Origin: Azospirillum soli | Lineage (GTDB): Bacteria > Pseudomonadota > Alphaproteobacteria > Azospirillales > Azospirillaceae | NCBI RefSeq assembly: GCF_017876165.1 | Contig: NZ_JAGINQ010000006.1 | Coordinates: 248,001-312,000 of the forward strand | Direction of reading: 5' to 3' | Length of the DNA: 64,000 nt | The notes under the pieces: model-generated | What the model was told of the DNA's origin: nothing | What the model saw: the letters and a program-made list of their open reading frames with translations, nothing else | Databases searched by the model: none | Part shown: in pieces, positions 7,761-16,420 of the stretch | Layout of the letters: the number at the start of each line of letters is the position of its first letter | Position numbering within the stretch: position 1 is the stretch's first letter | Made by a program: the position numbers and the translations under genes

Positions 7761-9896
7761 ATGTTCGAGCGTATCAGCATCAAGGGGAAAATCTCCGTCA
7801 TCCTGGGCGCGGCGGCTGTCGGGCTCGGGCTGATCGCGGTGGTGAGCCTGTTCACCCTGCGCTCCGAGATGATGAAGGACCGCCAGGACAAGACGCGCAG
7901 CGTGGTGGAGGTGGCGCACAGCCTCATCGCCCATTATGAGGGGCTGGAGCGCGCCGGCACGCTGACCCGCGACGCCGCCCAGGCGGCGGCCAAGGACGCG
8001 CTGCGCCGCCTGCGCTATGCCGGCGAGGAGTATTTCTTCGTCACCGACCTCAGCCCGCGCATGATCATGCACCCGTTCAAGCCTGAAATGGACGGGCAGG
8101 ATCTCGCCGGCAACGCCGACCCCAACGGCAAGCGGCTGTTCGTGGAATTCGCCCGCGTCGTGAAGACCGAAGGGGCCGGCTTCGTCGATTACCTGTGGCC
8201 CAAGCCCGGCTCCTCCACCCCCGAACCGAAGCTGTCCTACGTGCGCGGGTTCCAGCCGTGGGGCTGGCTGATCGGTTCCGGCATCTATGTGGACGACGTG
8301 GACGCGGCCTTTCGCGACGCGGCCATCAAGCTGGGCGGCCTCGGCCTGCTGATCGGCCTCGCGGCGACGGTGGTCGCCCTGCTGGTCAGCCGCGCCATCG
8401 TCCGGCCGCTGGGCACCATGACCGGGGTGATGCAGACGCTTGCCGGCGGCGACACCTCCGTCGCCGTGCCGGGCACCGGGCGCGGCGACGAGATCGGCGT
8501 CATGGCCCGCACGGTGGAAGTCTTCCGCAAGCATCAGATCGATTTGCAGCGCCATTGGGCGCGCCAGCAGGTGGAGCACCGCGTCGCCGACCAGCGCGCC
8601 CGCGCGCTGGAGCGGCTGACCGAGCGGTTCGACGCCACCGTCTCCGCCATGGTCCGCACCGTCGGCGGCGCGGTCGAGGCGCTGGAGACCACCGCGCGGT
8701 CCCTGTCCGCCACCGCCGACCGCAACATGCGCGAGGCCGCCTCCGTGGCCGGCGCGTCGCAGCAGGCTTCAGTCAACGTTCAGACCGTGGCGTCGGCCGC
8801 CGAGGAGCTGAGCAGCGCCATCGCCGAGATCGGCGAGCAGGTCGCCACCTCGTCGCGCATCTCGCATCAGGCGGTGGACGCCTCGCGCCGGGCCAGCGAC
8901 CGCATCGACGGGCTGGGCAGCGCCGCGCAGAAGATCAACGAGGTCGCCGACCTCATCACCAACATCGCCAGCCAGACCAATCTCCTGGCGCTGAACGCCA
9001 CCATCGAGGCGGCGCGGGCCGGCGACATGGGCAAGGGCTTCGCCGTCGTCGCGGGCGAGGTGAAGACTCTCGCCGGGCAGACGGCGAAAGCCACCGAAGA
9101 AATCGCCCAGCAGATCGCCGAGGTGCAGCACGCCTCCCACGCCGCCGTGACCGCGATCCGCGAGATCGCCGGCATCATCGCGCAGAGTGACGAGATCGGC
9201 ACCTCCATCGCCGCCGCCGTGCAGCAGCAGGGCGCCGCGACGGGCGAGATCGCCCGCAGCGCCGGGGAGGCGGCGCTCGGCACCCATCAGGTCTCGACCA
9301 GCATCGACGAGGTCTCGGCCTCCGCCCTGGAGACGGAGCAGGCGGCCAACGGCCTGCTCGACGCCGCTGAAAGCCTCGCCCAGCAGGCCGATTCCCTGCG
9401 CGGGCTGGTGGACGCCTTCCTAGTCAACGTGGAGGCGATCAACGGGGCCGATCTTGGCAAGCTGTTCGCCCCGGCCGGCGACCACGTGTTCATGCCCTGG
9501 AGCGACGACCTCGCGGTCGGGAACGAGGACATCGACAACGACCACATGATTCTGATCGCGCTGGTCAACAAGGCGGCGGCGCGCATCCACAACGGCGAGG
9601 TGCCGCACGCCATCGGCGCGGCCATCGACCAGCTGGTCGCCTACACGGTCCTGCATTTCGAGCAGGAGGAACTCGTGATGCAGCAGGCGGGCTATCCCGA
9701 CTTCCCGCAGCACAAGGCCCAGCACGACGGGTTGCGCAAGCGGGTCGGCGAACTGAAGCGGCGCTTCGAGGCTGGCGAGCCGTCGGTCGGCGACGACCTG
9801 CTGAAGCTGGTCCGCGAATGGCTGTTCGAGCACATCCAGCGATTCGACAAGCGGATCGGCCACCATCTGACGGATCAGACGAAGCGCGCGGCGTGA
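7761..9896 (+). CDS. Methyl-accepting chemotaxis protein with Cache sensor and C-terminal hemerythrin domain
   Basis: Chemoreceptor of 711 aa combining two sensory inputs. A first membrane segment (about residues 12-34) leads into a periplasmic single-Cache region (YFFVTDLSPRMIMHPFKP, WLIGSGIYVDD). A second membrane segment (about 195-215), HAMP and the signalling hairpin ([20 protein letters not shown]) follow. The last 140 residues are a complete hemerythrin: di-iron ligands can be seen in DIDNDH, LHFEQEE, PQHKAQH and FEHIQRFD. The order resembles the DcrH oxygen receptor of Desulfovibrio, so oxygen or redox sensing by the C-terminus is likely. GGAGGA precedes ATG 7761 by six bases. Monocistronic by position. 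Confidence 0.92.
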   Translation: MFERISIKGKISVILGAAAVGLGLIAVVSLFTLRSEMMKDRQDKTRSVVEVAHSLIAHYEGLERAGTLTRDAAQAAAKDALRRLRYAGEEYFFVTDLSPRMIMHPFKPEMDGQDLAGNADPNGKRLFVEFARVVKTEGAGFVDYLWPKPGSSTPEPKLSYVRGFQPWGWLIGSGIYVDDVDAAFRDAAIKLGGLGLLIGLAATVVALLVSRAIVRPLGTMTGVMQTLAGGDTSVAVPGTGRGDEIGVMARTVEVFRKHQIDLQRHWARQQVEHRVADQRARALERLTERFDATVSAMVRTVGGAVEALETTARSLSATADRNMREAASVAGASQQASVNVQTVASAAEELSSAIAEIGEQVATSSRISHQAVDASRRASDRIDGLGSAAQKINEVADLITNIASQTNLLALNATIEAARAGDMGKGFAVVAGEVKTLAGQTAKATEEIAQQIAEVQHASHAAVTAIREIAGIIAQSDEIGTSIAAAVQQQGAATGEIARSAGEAALGTHQVSTSIDEVSASALETEQAANGLLDAAESLAQQADSLRGLVDAFLVNVEAINGADLGKLFAPAGDHVFMPWSDDLAVGNEDIDNDHMILIALVNKAAARIHNGEVPHAIGAAIDQLVAYTVLHFEQEELVMQQAGYPDFPQHKAQHDGLRKRVGELKRRFEAGEPSVGDDLLKLVREWLFEHIQRFDKRIGHHLTDQTKRAA

Positions 9897-9949
9897 GGAC
9901 GAGCAACGCCTCTTGACCTTTGCCGTGACCGGCCCCATTCCAGGCAATC

Positions 9950-10552
9950 ATGAAGGCCCGAATCCTCCGCATCGCCGCCGCCTCCGTCGTGGGGCTCCTC
10001 ATCGCCGCCGGCATCGCCTGGTGGCAGGTGGACCACGCCCAGCACAACGTGCAGAGCAGCGTGCCCATCGGTGGGCCGTTCACGCTGACCGACCAGACCG
10101 GGAAAACGGTCACCGAGGCCGACTTCAAGGGCAAGTATCTGCTGATCTATTTCGGCTACACCTACTGCCCGGACGTCTGCCCGACCGAACTCGGCACCAT
10201 GGCCCGCGCGCTCGACCTGCTCGGCGCGCAGGGGGAAAAGGTGCAGCCGCTGTTCATCTCCGTCGATCCGGAGCGCGACACGGTGGCGCATCTGAAGGAC
10301 TATGTCGGCCTGTTCCACCCCCGCCTCGTCGGCCTGACCGGCACGCCGGAGCAGGTGAAGGCCGCCGCCAAGGCCTATCGCGTCTATTACAACAAGGCGC
10401 CTGCCAAAGACGGAAAGCCCGACGAATACTTGATGGATCACTCCAGTTTTCTTTACCTGATGGGCCCGGACGGGCGCTTTCTGGGGGTGTATCCGGGGGG
10501 CACGACGGCCGACCGCGTGGCCCAGGATCTGGGCGACAGGATCGCCGGCTGA
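9950..10552 (+). CDS. SCO1/SenC-family copper chaperone or thiol protein
   Basis: Membrane-anchored protein of 200 aa facing the periplasm. One N-terminal helix (residues 10-25) is followed by a thioredoxin fold with the SCO metal site: CPDVC (C73, C77) and a distal histidine (H164 in DHSSF). SCO proteins deliver copper to the CuA site of cytochrome c oxidase or act as thiol reductases. No oxidase or cbb3 genes are visible nearby, so the client is unclear. It precedes the ATP synthase operon by 180 nt, with its own upstream region, and the atp promoter lies in between. Confidence 0.9.
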   Translation: MKARILRIAAASVVGLLIAAGIAWWQVDHAQHNVQSSVPIGGPFTLTDQTGKTVTEADFKGKYLLIYFGYTYCPDVCPTELGTMARALDLLGAQGEKVQPLFISVDPERDTVAHLKDYVGLFHPRLVGLTGTPEQVKAAAKAYRVYYNKAPAKDGKPDEYLMDHSSFLYLMGPDGRFLGVYPGGTTADRVAQDLGDRIAG

Positions 10553-10652
10553 GGGCCAGCGGAAGCACAACCGCGCGCCGCATCGCGGTATTACCAGCAT
10601 CCGACTGGGGTTTTGCTGGGTTTTCAAGCACTTGCCTGACGGGTTTTGCGAC

Positions 10653-10681
10653 TTGACAGGGTTGAGCCCTGTCCGTATGGT
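10653..10681 (+). promoter_or_regulatory. Sigma70-type promoter of the atp operon
   Basis: TTGACA (10653-10658), a 17-nt spacer and TATGGT (10676-10681), about 50 nt before the atpI start. A perfect -35 at ideal spacing makes this one of the best promoters in the window. Confidence 0.75.
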
Positions 10682-10729
10682 CTCGCCGCTTTCGCGTGGC
10701 TGCAAGCCGACGGGGGATCACGAAGCGAT

Positions 10730-11095
10730 ATGAGCGACGAGAAGCCCCCCCAGTCGTTGGAGGAGCTTGAGGCCCGACTGAAGAAGGCGCGTGAGGGGCA
10801 GGAAACCCGTGCGGGCGGACCCGGTAAATACCACCGGATTCCCCAGGGACCGCTCGCCATCGCCTTCCGCATCGGGACCGAGCTCGTAGCGGCCATGATC
10901 GTCGGCGTCGGCGGCGGACTTCTGTTCGACCGCTGGCTCGGAACCGCGCCCTGGGGCCTGATCGTCATGTTCTTCCTGGGCGCTGCGGCCGGAATACTGA
11001 ATGTCTACCGGGCCATTACCGGGCTCGGCATCGCCCCCGGCTACCGCCGGACCCGTGAGGATGACAACGAGCGCCCCAACGGCGACGCACACTGA
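10730..11095 (+). CDS. atpI: ATP synthase F0 assembly protein I (AtpI/AtpQ-type)
   Basis: Small membrane protein of 121 aa that helps assemble the c-ring. A charged N-terminus (LEELEARLKKAREGQE) precedes two membrane segments (about 50-70 and 78-98) with the glycine-rich VGVGGGLLFDRWLGT pattern of the family. I took ATG 10730; a longer in-frame start at 10646 would overlap the promoter. First gene of the atpI-atpB-atpE-atpF'-atpF operon, 12 nt before atpB. Confidence 0.9.
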   Translation: MSDEKPPQSLEELEARLKKAREGQETRAGGPGKYHRIPQGPLAIAFRIGTELVAAMIVGVGGGLLFDRWLGTAPWGLIVMFFLGAAAGILNVYRAITGLGIAPGYRRTREDDNERPNGDAH

Positions 11096-11107
11096 GCGAG
11101 GACGACC

Positions 11108-11851
11108 TTGGATCCGCTGCACCAGTTCCAGATCAACCCGATCCTCCAGATCGTGATCGCCGGGTATGACGTGTCGTTCACGAACTCGGCCCTGTTCATG
11201 GCCGTGGCGGTCGCGCTGATCTACGCGCTGCTCGTCTTCGGCATGCAAGGCCGCGCCCTGGTTCCGGGCCGCCTGCAGTCCCTGGCCGAGATGTTCTACG
11301 AATTCGTCGCGAACATGGTTCGGGACAACGCGGGCCACGACGCCCGCCCGTACTTCCCGTTCGTGTTCGCGATCTTCATGTTCGTGCTGATCGGCAACAT
11401 GATCGGCATGGTTCCCTACACCTTCACCTTCACCAGCCACATCATCGTGACCTTCACGCTGGCGGCGACGGTGTTCGTGTTCGTGACCGTGCTGGCGCTG
11501 ATGAAGCACGGCCTGCACTTCTTCAGCTTCTTCATGCCGCACGGCGCGCCGATCGCGCTCGCCCCGATCCTGATCCCGATCGAGGTGATCTCGTACCTGA
11601 TGCGTCCCGTCAGCCTGTCGATCCGACTGTTCGCCAACATGATGGCCGGTCACACGATGCTGAAGGTGTTCGCGGGCTTCACGGTTCTGATGATCAGCGG
11701 TCTGGGCGCCATCGGCTTCGTCGCCGGCCTGGTCCCGCTGCTGATCAACATCGCGCTGACCGGTTTCGAGTTCCTGGTCGCGTTCCTGCAAGCCTACGTC
11801 TTCTCGATCCTGACCTGCCTCTACATCCGCGACGCGCTGGAACTGCACTAA
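11108..11851 (+). CDS. atpB: ATP synthase F0 subunit a
   Basis: Proton-channel subunit of F0, 247 aa, with five or six membrane helices. The essential arginine sits in LSIRLFANMMAGH, the conserved helix that faces the c-ring, followed by the conserved LQAYVFSILTCLYI. The start codon is TTG at 11108 (MDPLHQFQINP) with GAGGA seven bases upstream; a TTG start is unusual for such a highly expressed gene. Second gene of the F0 operon. Confidence 0.96.
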   Translation: MDPLHQFQINPILQIVIAGYDVSFTNSALFMAVAVALIYALLVFGMQGRALVPGRLQSLAEMFYEFVANMVRDNAGHDARPYFPFVFAIFMFVLIGNMIGMVPYTFTFTSHIIVTFTLAATVFVFVTVLALMKHGLHFFSFFMPHGAPIALAPILIPIEVISYLMRPVSLSIRLFANMMAGHTMLKVFAGFTVLMISGLGAIGFVAGLVPLLINIALTGFEFLVAFLQAYVFSILTCLYIRDALELH

Positions 11852-11926
11852 GCACCGGCTCCGACACGGACACTACACAGTTCATCCTTTTCAACCAGTT
11901 CACCCTTACCTAGAGGAATGAGTACC

Positions 11927-12151
11927 ATGGAAGCTGAAGCCGCCAAGTTCGTCGGAGCCGGTCTGGCCGTCATCGCCCTCGCCGGCGTCGGCCTGGGTAT
12001 CGGCAACATCTTCTCGACCCTCATCGGTTCGATCGCCCGCAACCCGGCCGTTCAGCCGAAGGTCTTCCCGATCGGCATTCTGGGCTTCGCGCTGACGGAA
12101 GCCGTCGCGCTGTTCGCGCTGCTGATCGCCTTCCTGATCCTGTTCGCCTAA
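11927..12151 (+). CDS. atpE: ATP synthase F0 subunit c
   Basis: Rotor-ring subunit of 74 aa: two membrane helices joined by the polar loop ARNPAVQPK, with the proton-binding glutamate in [14 protein letters not shown]. The ATG at 11927 is preferred: AGAGG lies ten bases upstream and it gives the MEAEAAK start seen in related alphaproteobacteria. The upstream in-frame ATG at 11918 is only one base from that site. Confidence 0.95.
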   Translation: MEAEAAKFVGAGLAVIALAGVGLGIGNIFSTLIGSIARNPAVQPKVFPIGILGFALTEAVALFALLIAFLILFA

Positions 12152-12238
12152 GGCCTGAGCGGACCCAAACATTCGCTCTGACGCGGCGCCGGGCTCTCGA
12201 AGTTTCGGCGCCGCACTCTTGCCTAGGGGGACCGATCC

Positions 12239-12886
12239 ATGCCGAACCTGTTGGCCAAGGGGCGGCTGGCCCGCTGGTCGGGTGTCGCGGGCGCCTCGCT
12301 CGCCACTCTGACCGTGCTCGCCGGCAACGTCCTGGCGGCGACGGCGGAGCACGCGCCGGACGCCGCACACGGCGGTGAACACGCCGGTGGCCTGCCGCAG
12401 CTCAATCCCGCCACCTTCCCCACCCAGATCTTCTGGCTGGCGCTGACCTTCATCACCCTCTACTACCTCCTGTCCAAGAAAGCGCTGCCGCGCGTGGCCG
12501 AGGTTCTGGAGGAGCGCCAGGAGCGCATTTCGCGCGACCTCAGCAAGGCCGCCTCGCTCAAGGAGGAGGCCGAAGCCGTCCTGGCCCAGGTCGACAAGGC
12601 CCTCGCCGAGGCGCGTTCCGAGGCTCAGGCCCTGATCGCCAAGGCCGCCGCGGAGATCGACGCGAACAACCAGGCCCGTCAGGCCAAGCTGGGCGCCGAC
12701 ATCGCCGAGCGTCTGCGCAGCGCCGAGGCGAACATCGCCGCGGCCAAGGAGCAGGCCATCGCCAATGTCCGTGGCGCAGCCGCCGACATCGCCCGTGACG
12801 TTGCCGGCCGTCTGGCCGGTGTGGACGTCGATGCGGCCCAGGCCGAAGCGGCCGTCGCCGCCGTCATCGAGGAGCGTCGGGGATGA
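12239..12886 (+). CDS. atpF': ATP synthase F0 subunit b'
   Basis: Peripheral-stalk subunit of 215 aa. After an N-terminal extension of about 60 residues with a hydrophobic stretch (residues 16-34) comes the membrane anchor (FPTQIFWLALTFITLYYLL) and a long, Ala/Glu-rich coiled coil. Alphaproteobacteria and phototrophs use a b/b' heterodimer; this is the b' copy by position. The extension contains AEHAPDAAHGGEHAGG and might be cleaved. The stop overlaps the atpF start by 4 nt. Confidence 0.92.
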   Translation: MPNLLAKGRLARWSGVAGASLATLTVLAGNVLAATAEHAPDAAHGGEHAGGLPQLNPATFPTQIFWLALTFITLYYLLSKKALPRVAEVLEERQERISRDLSKAASLKEEAEAVLAQVDKALAEARSEAQALIAKAAAEIDANNQARQAKLGADIAERLRSAEANIAAAKEQAIANVRGAAADIARDVAGRLAGVDVDAAQAEAAVAAVIEERRG

Positions 12887-13362
12887 ACACGCCTGAATTC
12901 TGGGTTGCCGTCGCCTTCGTCATCTTCGTGGCGTTGGTGTGGAAGAAGGCCTCCGCCGCCATCACCGGTCTGCTCGACGCCCGCGCCGAGAAGATCCGGG
13001 CGGAACTGGACGAGGCCCAGCGCCTGCGTGAAGACGCCCAGGCGCTGCTGGCCAACTACCAGCGCCGTCAGCGCGACGCGCTGCAGGAGGCCGAGGCCGT
13101 CATCGCCCACGCCCGTGAGGAGGCTGACCGTCTCCGCACCCAGGCCGGTGCCGACCTCGAAGCGGCGCTGAAGCGCCGCGAGACTCAGGCCATGGACCGC
13201 ATCGCCCAGGCGGAAGCCGCGGCGCTGGCGGAGGTCCGCAACCTGACGGTCGACATCGCCGTCTCGGCCAGCCGCCGCATTCTGGAATCCGGCATCAAGC
13301 CGGCCCAGGCGGACAAGCTGATCGAGCAGTCGATCGCCGAACTGCCGAAGCACCTGCACTAA
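12883..13362 (+). CDS. atpF: ATP synthase F0 subunit b
   Basis: Second peripheral-stalk subunit, 159 aa: a single short membrane anchor (FWVAVAFVIFVALVW) followed by a continuous coiled coil (ARAEKIRAELDEAQRLREDA). It starts inside the atpF' stop, so the two are translationally coupled, which suits a 1:1 heterodimer. Last gene of the F0 operon; the F1 genes are not within the window, as is usual for alphaproteobacteria where F0 and F1 operons are apart. Confidence 0.95.
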   Translation: MNTPEFWVAVAFVIFVALVWKKASAAITGLLDARAEKIRAELDEAQRLREDAQALLANYQRRQRDALQEAEAVIAHAREEADRLRTQAGADLEAALKRRETQAMDRIAQAEAAALAEVRNLTVDIAVSASRRILESGIKPAQADKLIEQSIAELPKHLH

Positions 13363-13408
13363 GCGCCTGAAGTGATATCGTTGCTGTCCCAGCAACGGTG
13401 TTTCGAGG

Positions 13409-13439
13409 AACCCCGGCCTTCCCGCCGGGGTTTTTCTTT
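13409..13439 (+). terminator. Intrinsic terminator of the atp operon
   Basis: AACCCCGGC and GCCGGGGTT pair around a 6-nt loop and run into TTTTTCTTT, about 45 nt after the atpF stop. Confidence 0.9.
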
Positions 13440-13471
13440 GGTCGAATGGCGGCGCAATTCGGAGCCATGCC

Positions 13472-14254
13472 ATGACCGCCCTCCCCTTCCCCAGCGTCTT
13501 CCTGTCCCACGGCGCCCCCACCCTCATCATCGAGGACTCGCCCGGCCGCGACTTCCTGGCAACGCTCGGGAAGAGGCTCGGCAAGCCGACCGCCGTGATT
13601 GCCGTGTCGGCGCATTGGACCACGCGCGTGCCCGCCGTCGGCGGCGCCGCCCGGCCGGAAACCGTCCACGACTTCCACGGCTTCCCCAAGGCGCTCTACG
13701 ACATGCGCTATCCGGCGCCCGGCGCCCCGGCCTTGGCCGACCGGGTTCGCGACCTGACCGGCGCGCTGGTCGATCCCGACCAGGGGCTCGACCATGGAGC
13801 CTGGGTTCCGCTGATGCTGATGTACCCCGAGGCCGACATCCCGGTGACCCAACTGTCCGTCATGCCCTACCGGAGTGCCGCCGATCACATCGCGCTCGGC
13901 CGCGCGCTGGCGCCGTTGCGGCGCGAGGGCGTGCTGATCCTGGGCAGCGGCGGCGCGGTGCACAACCTGCGCGACTTCCGCTTCGGCGACCGGACGCCAG
14001 CCGACTGGGCGCGGGGCTTCGCCGACTGGCTGGAAGGGGCGCTGGCGGCCGGCGATGTCGAGGCCGTTGCCGAGTGGAAGACCCGCTGCCCGGAATCGCG
14101 CGTCGCCCACCCGACCGATGAGCATTTCCTGCCGCTGCCCGTCGCGCTGGGGGCCGCCGGCGACGGGGTGCGGACCGAGCGCCTGCACGCCGGGTTCGAG
14201 CACGGCAGCATCGGCATGCACGCCTACGCCTTCCAGGGAAGCGCCGACGCATAA
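13472..14254 (+). CDS. Class III extradiol dioxygenase family protein (DODA/YgiD-like)
   Basis: Probable Fe(II) or Zn-dependent ring-cleaving dioxygenase of 260 aa, LigB superfamily. Characteristic parts: SHGAPTLI (H13), SAHWTT (H48), FHGFPKALYDMRYPAPG, and GSGGAVHNLRDFR. The combination resembles bacterial 4,5-DOPA extradiol dioxygenases (YgiD) rather than protocatechuate enzymes, but the aromatic substrate cannot be read from the sequence. GGAG precedes ATG 13472. It stands alone between the atp terminator and a histidine kinase gene. Confidence 0.85.
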   Translation: MTALPFPSVFLSHGAPTLIIEDSPGRDFLATLGKRLGKPTAVIAVSAHWTTRVPAVGGAARPETVHDFHGFPKALYDMRYPAPGAPALADRVRDLTGALVDPDQGLDHGAWVPLMLMYPEADIPVTQLSVMPYRSAADHIALGRALAPLRREGVLILGSGGAVHNLRDFRFGDRTPADWARGFADWLEGALAAGDVEAVAEWKTRCPESRVAHPTDEHFLPLPVALGAAGDGVRTERLHAGFEHGSIGMHAYAFQGSADA

Positions 14255-14272
14255 CCACGTGCACTTGTTTGT

Positions 14273-14300
14273 TTGCGGCCGGGCCGCGCCAAGCTACAAT
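14273..14300 (+). promoter_or_regulatory. Possible promoter of the orphan histidine kinase
   Basis: TTGCGG and TACAAT spaced 16 nt, about 115 nt before the GTG start. Downstream, at 14331-14341, GTTGTGACAAC is a small palindrome that could be an operator. Confidence 0.45.
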
Positions 14301-14415
14301 CCGCGCCGCCCGGCCGTACCCACGTTCGGGTTGTGACAACGCAGGGCCTTAACCGGTCCGTAGCTTTTCGGCCGGATCTCTTGGCACACGAACGACAGCG
14401 CGTACGGGAGTTGGC

Positions 14416-16416
14416 GTGAAACGGCATGGCACCCTGCCCCGTCTCGGCGACCTCCCGCGTCTCCGCGACCTGCACCGCCTCCGTGACATGAAGGTGGCGA
14501 CCCGGATCTCCTTGGGGTTCGGGATCGCCTTCGCGCTGGTGTTCCTGCTCGCCGTCATCGGGCTGGTATCGCTGTACGGAGTGACGCGCGAGGTCGGCAC
14601 CTTCTCGTCCTACGCCGACGCCTCGCAGGGCGCGGCTGACATGGACATCGGCCTGCGCGACCTGGAGGTCGCCGTGCGCGACCATCTGGCCGAGGGCGAC
14701 CAGCAAAGCCTGCTCGACGCCGGTCTGCGCCGCGACGGCATCCTCGATCACATCGAGAGACTGGCCGGCATGGTCACCGCGCCCGCCGACCGCCAGTCGG
14801 TCGAAGGTGCACGCCAGGCGCTCGACGCCTACTGGACCGGCTTCGAACAGATCGTCACGCTGCGCTCCGAACGCACCAAGCTCGGCTACGAGGTGCTGGA
14901 GCCGCTGATTTCCCAAATCCGCCAACATCTCGCCAAGCTGAAGGATGCCGGCGGGGTAGACTCGGCGGCGCTGGCCAGCGACGCCACCGCCTCCGTTCTG
15001 CTGATGCAGGACCACCTGTCCCGCTACGTCGAGCGGCGCGATTCCCGCGACGCCCAGCGCATGCGCGCCGAACTGGCCGCCGCGCGCAACCGGCTGGCGG
15101 AGATGAACCGTTACCTGTGGGTCCCCGGCACGCGCCAGACCATCGACGAGGTCGGGGCCATGCTGGGCAAGGTCGTCGGCGTGCTCGACCGCATCGAACA
15201 GGTGCTGGGCGAGGAGGACGTGCTGCGCGCCGACACGCTGACTCCGCAGGCCGCCGCCATTGCCGCCCACGCCACCGAGATCCGCCAGCGCAACGAGGCC
15301 ATCGCCGTCGGTCTGCGCGGCGAGTTGGCGGACCAGTCCTGGCGCTACGTGAAGATCGCCCTGTGGCTCGGCGCGGGCGTGCTGCTGATCGGCGCGGTCC
15401 TGGTGTGGATCATCAACCGCAGCGTCAGCCGTCCGGTCAACGCCATGACCAACGCCGTCACCCTGCTGGCCGAGGGCATCACCGAGGTGAAGCTGCCCGC
15501 GGTTTCCGGCAACGACGAGATCGCCGGCATGGCCCGCGCGGTGCAGACGTTGCGCGACAACACCGTGGAGATGGAGCGGCTGAAGCAGGAGGCGGAGGAG
15601 ATGCACGGCCGCCTGCTGCGCGAGAAGGAGCGCGCGGACGCCGCCAACCTCTCCAAGACCAATTTCCTCGTGAACATGGGCCACGAGTTGCATGGGCCGC
15701 TCAACGACATCGTGAACTCCAGCCAGTCGCTGATGAGCGAGCTGCACCGGCTGGGCGTCGGCGAGCTGGCGAACGACGTGGAGCAGATCCAGTGGACCGG
15801 CGAACAGCTGGTCGGGCTGGTCGATTCGATCCTCGACTACGCGAAGATCGAGGCCGGCACCATGGACGTGGTGCTTCAGGACTTCGACGTGAACCGCCTG
15901 CTGGTCGAGGTGCGCGAGCGTGTGCTGCCCGTCGCCGACCTCAACGACAACAGCGTGACGGTGCAGGCCGAACCGGCGTTGGGCCAGATGTATTCGGACT
16001 TCGGCAAGGTCCGCCAAGCGCTGCTGAACCTGCTGGACAACGCCTGCAAGTTCACCTCCGGCGGCGCCGTAACCCTTTCCGCCGAACGGTTCGAGCGCGA
16101 GGGCGCCCAGTGGCTGCGCTTCCGCGTCGCCGACACCGGCGCGGGATTCCCCGCCGCGCAGACCGGCCGCCTGTTCCAGCCCTTCGTCCAGGGCGGCTCC
16201 AACGGCGGCAAGCGCCGGGGTGCCGGCCTCGGTCTGACCTTGGTCGGGCATTACGTCGCCATGCTCGGCGGCGACATCGAGGTGGCGAGCGAGCCCGGCC
16301 GGGGCACGCGCGTGACGCTGACCCTGCCCGCCTACTACCAGCCCCCGGCAGAAGATCGCCCGCGCGAGGTCGTCAAGGTCGCCGCGCTGAAGCCGGTGGC
16401 GCAGCTCGCGCCGTAG
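14416..16416 (+). CDS. Orphan sensor histidine kinase with periplasmic helical domain and HAMP
   Basis: Inner-membrane kinase of 666 aa. A membrane helix (about residues 33-56) leads into a mostly helical periplasmic domain of about 250 residues. A second helix (about 315-335), HAMP (LAEGITEVKLPA), a coiled linker, the phosphoacceptor region and the ATPase domain with N box (LLNLLDNACKFT), DTGAGF and GAGLGLTLVGH follow. The H box is atypical: NMGHELHGPLNDIV keeps the histidine, but the usual R-T/S-P-L is HGPL. The GTG at 14416 has GGGAG upstream; the first 25 residues form an Arg/Leu/Asp repeat (RLGDLPRLRDLHRLRD). No response regulator is adjacent. Confidence 0.88.
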   Translation: MKRHGTLPRLGDLPRLRDLHRLRDMKVATRISLGFGIAFALVFLLAVIGLVSLYGVTREVGTFSSYADASQGAADMDIGLRDLEVAVRDHLAEGDQQSLLDAGLRRDGILDHIERLAGMVTAPADRQSVEGARQALDAYWTGFEQIVTLRSERTKLGYEVLEPLISQIRQHLAKLKDAGGVDSAALASDATASVLLMQDHLSRYVERRDSRDAQRMRAELAAARNRLAEMNRYLWVPGTRQTIDEVGAMLGKVVGVLDRIEQVLGEEDVLRADTLTPQAAAIAAHATEIRQRNEAIAVGLRGELADQSWRYVKIALWLGAGVLLIGAVLVWIINRSVSRPVNAMTNAVTLLAEGITEVKLPAVSGNDEIAGMARAVQTLRDNTVEMERLKQEAEEMHGRLLREKERADAANLSKTNFLVNMGHELHGPLNDIVNSSQSLMSELHRLGVGELANDVEQIQWTGEQLVGLVDSILDYAKIEAGTMDVVLQDFDVNRLLVEVRERVLPVADLNDNSVTVQAEPALGQMYSDFGKVRQALLNLLDNACKFTSGGAVTLSAERFEREGAQWLRFRVADTGAGFPAAQTGRLFQPFVQGGSNGGKRRGAGLGLTLVGHYVAMLGGDIEVASEPGRGTRVTLTLPAYYQPPAEDRPREVVKVAALKPVAQLAP

Positions 16417-16420
16417 CCGT

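Noticed and set aside
12239..13362. Duplicated atpF as a recent paralogy event
   Set aside because: The b'/b pair is normal for alphaproteobacteria and the two proteins differ as expected.
16417..16420. Two-component system with the aldolase gene
   Set aside because: The genes are convergent and unrelated in function.
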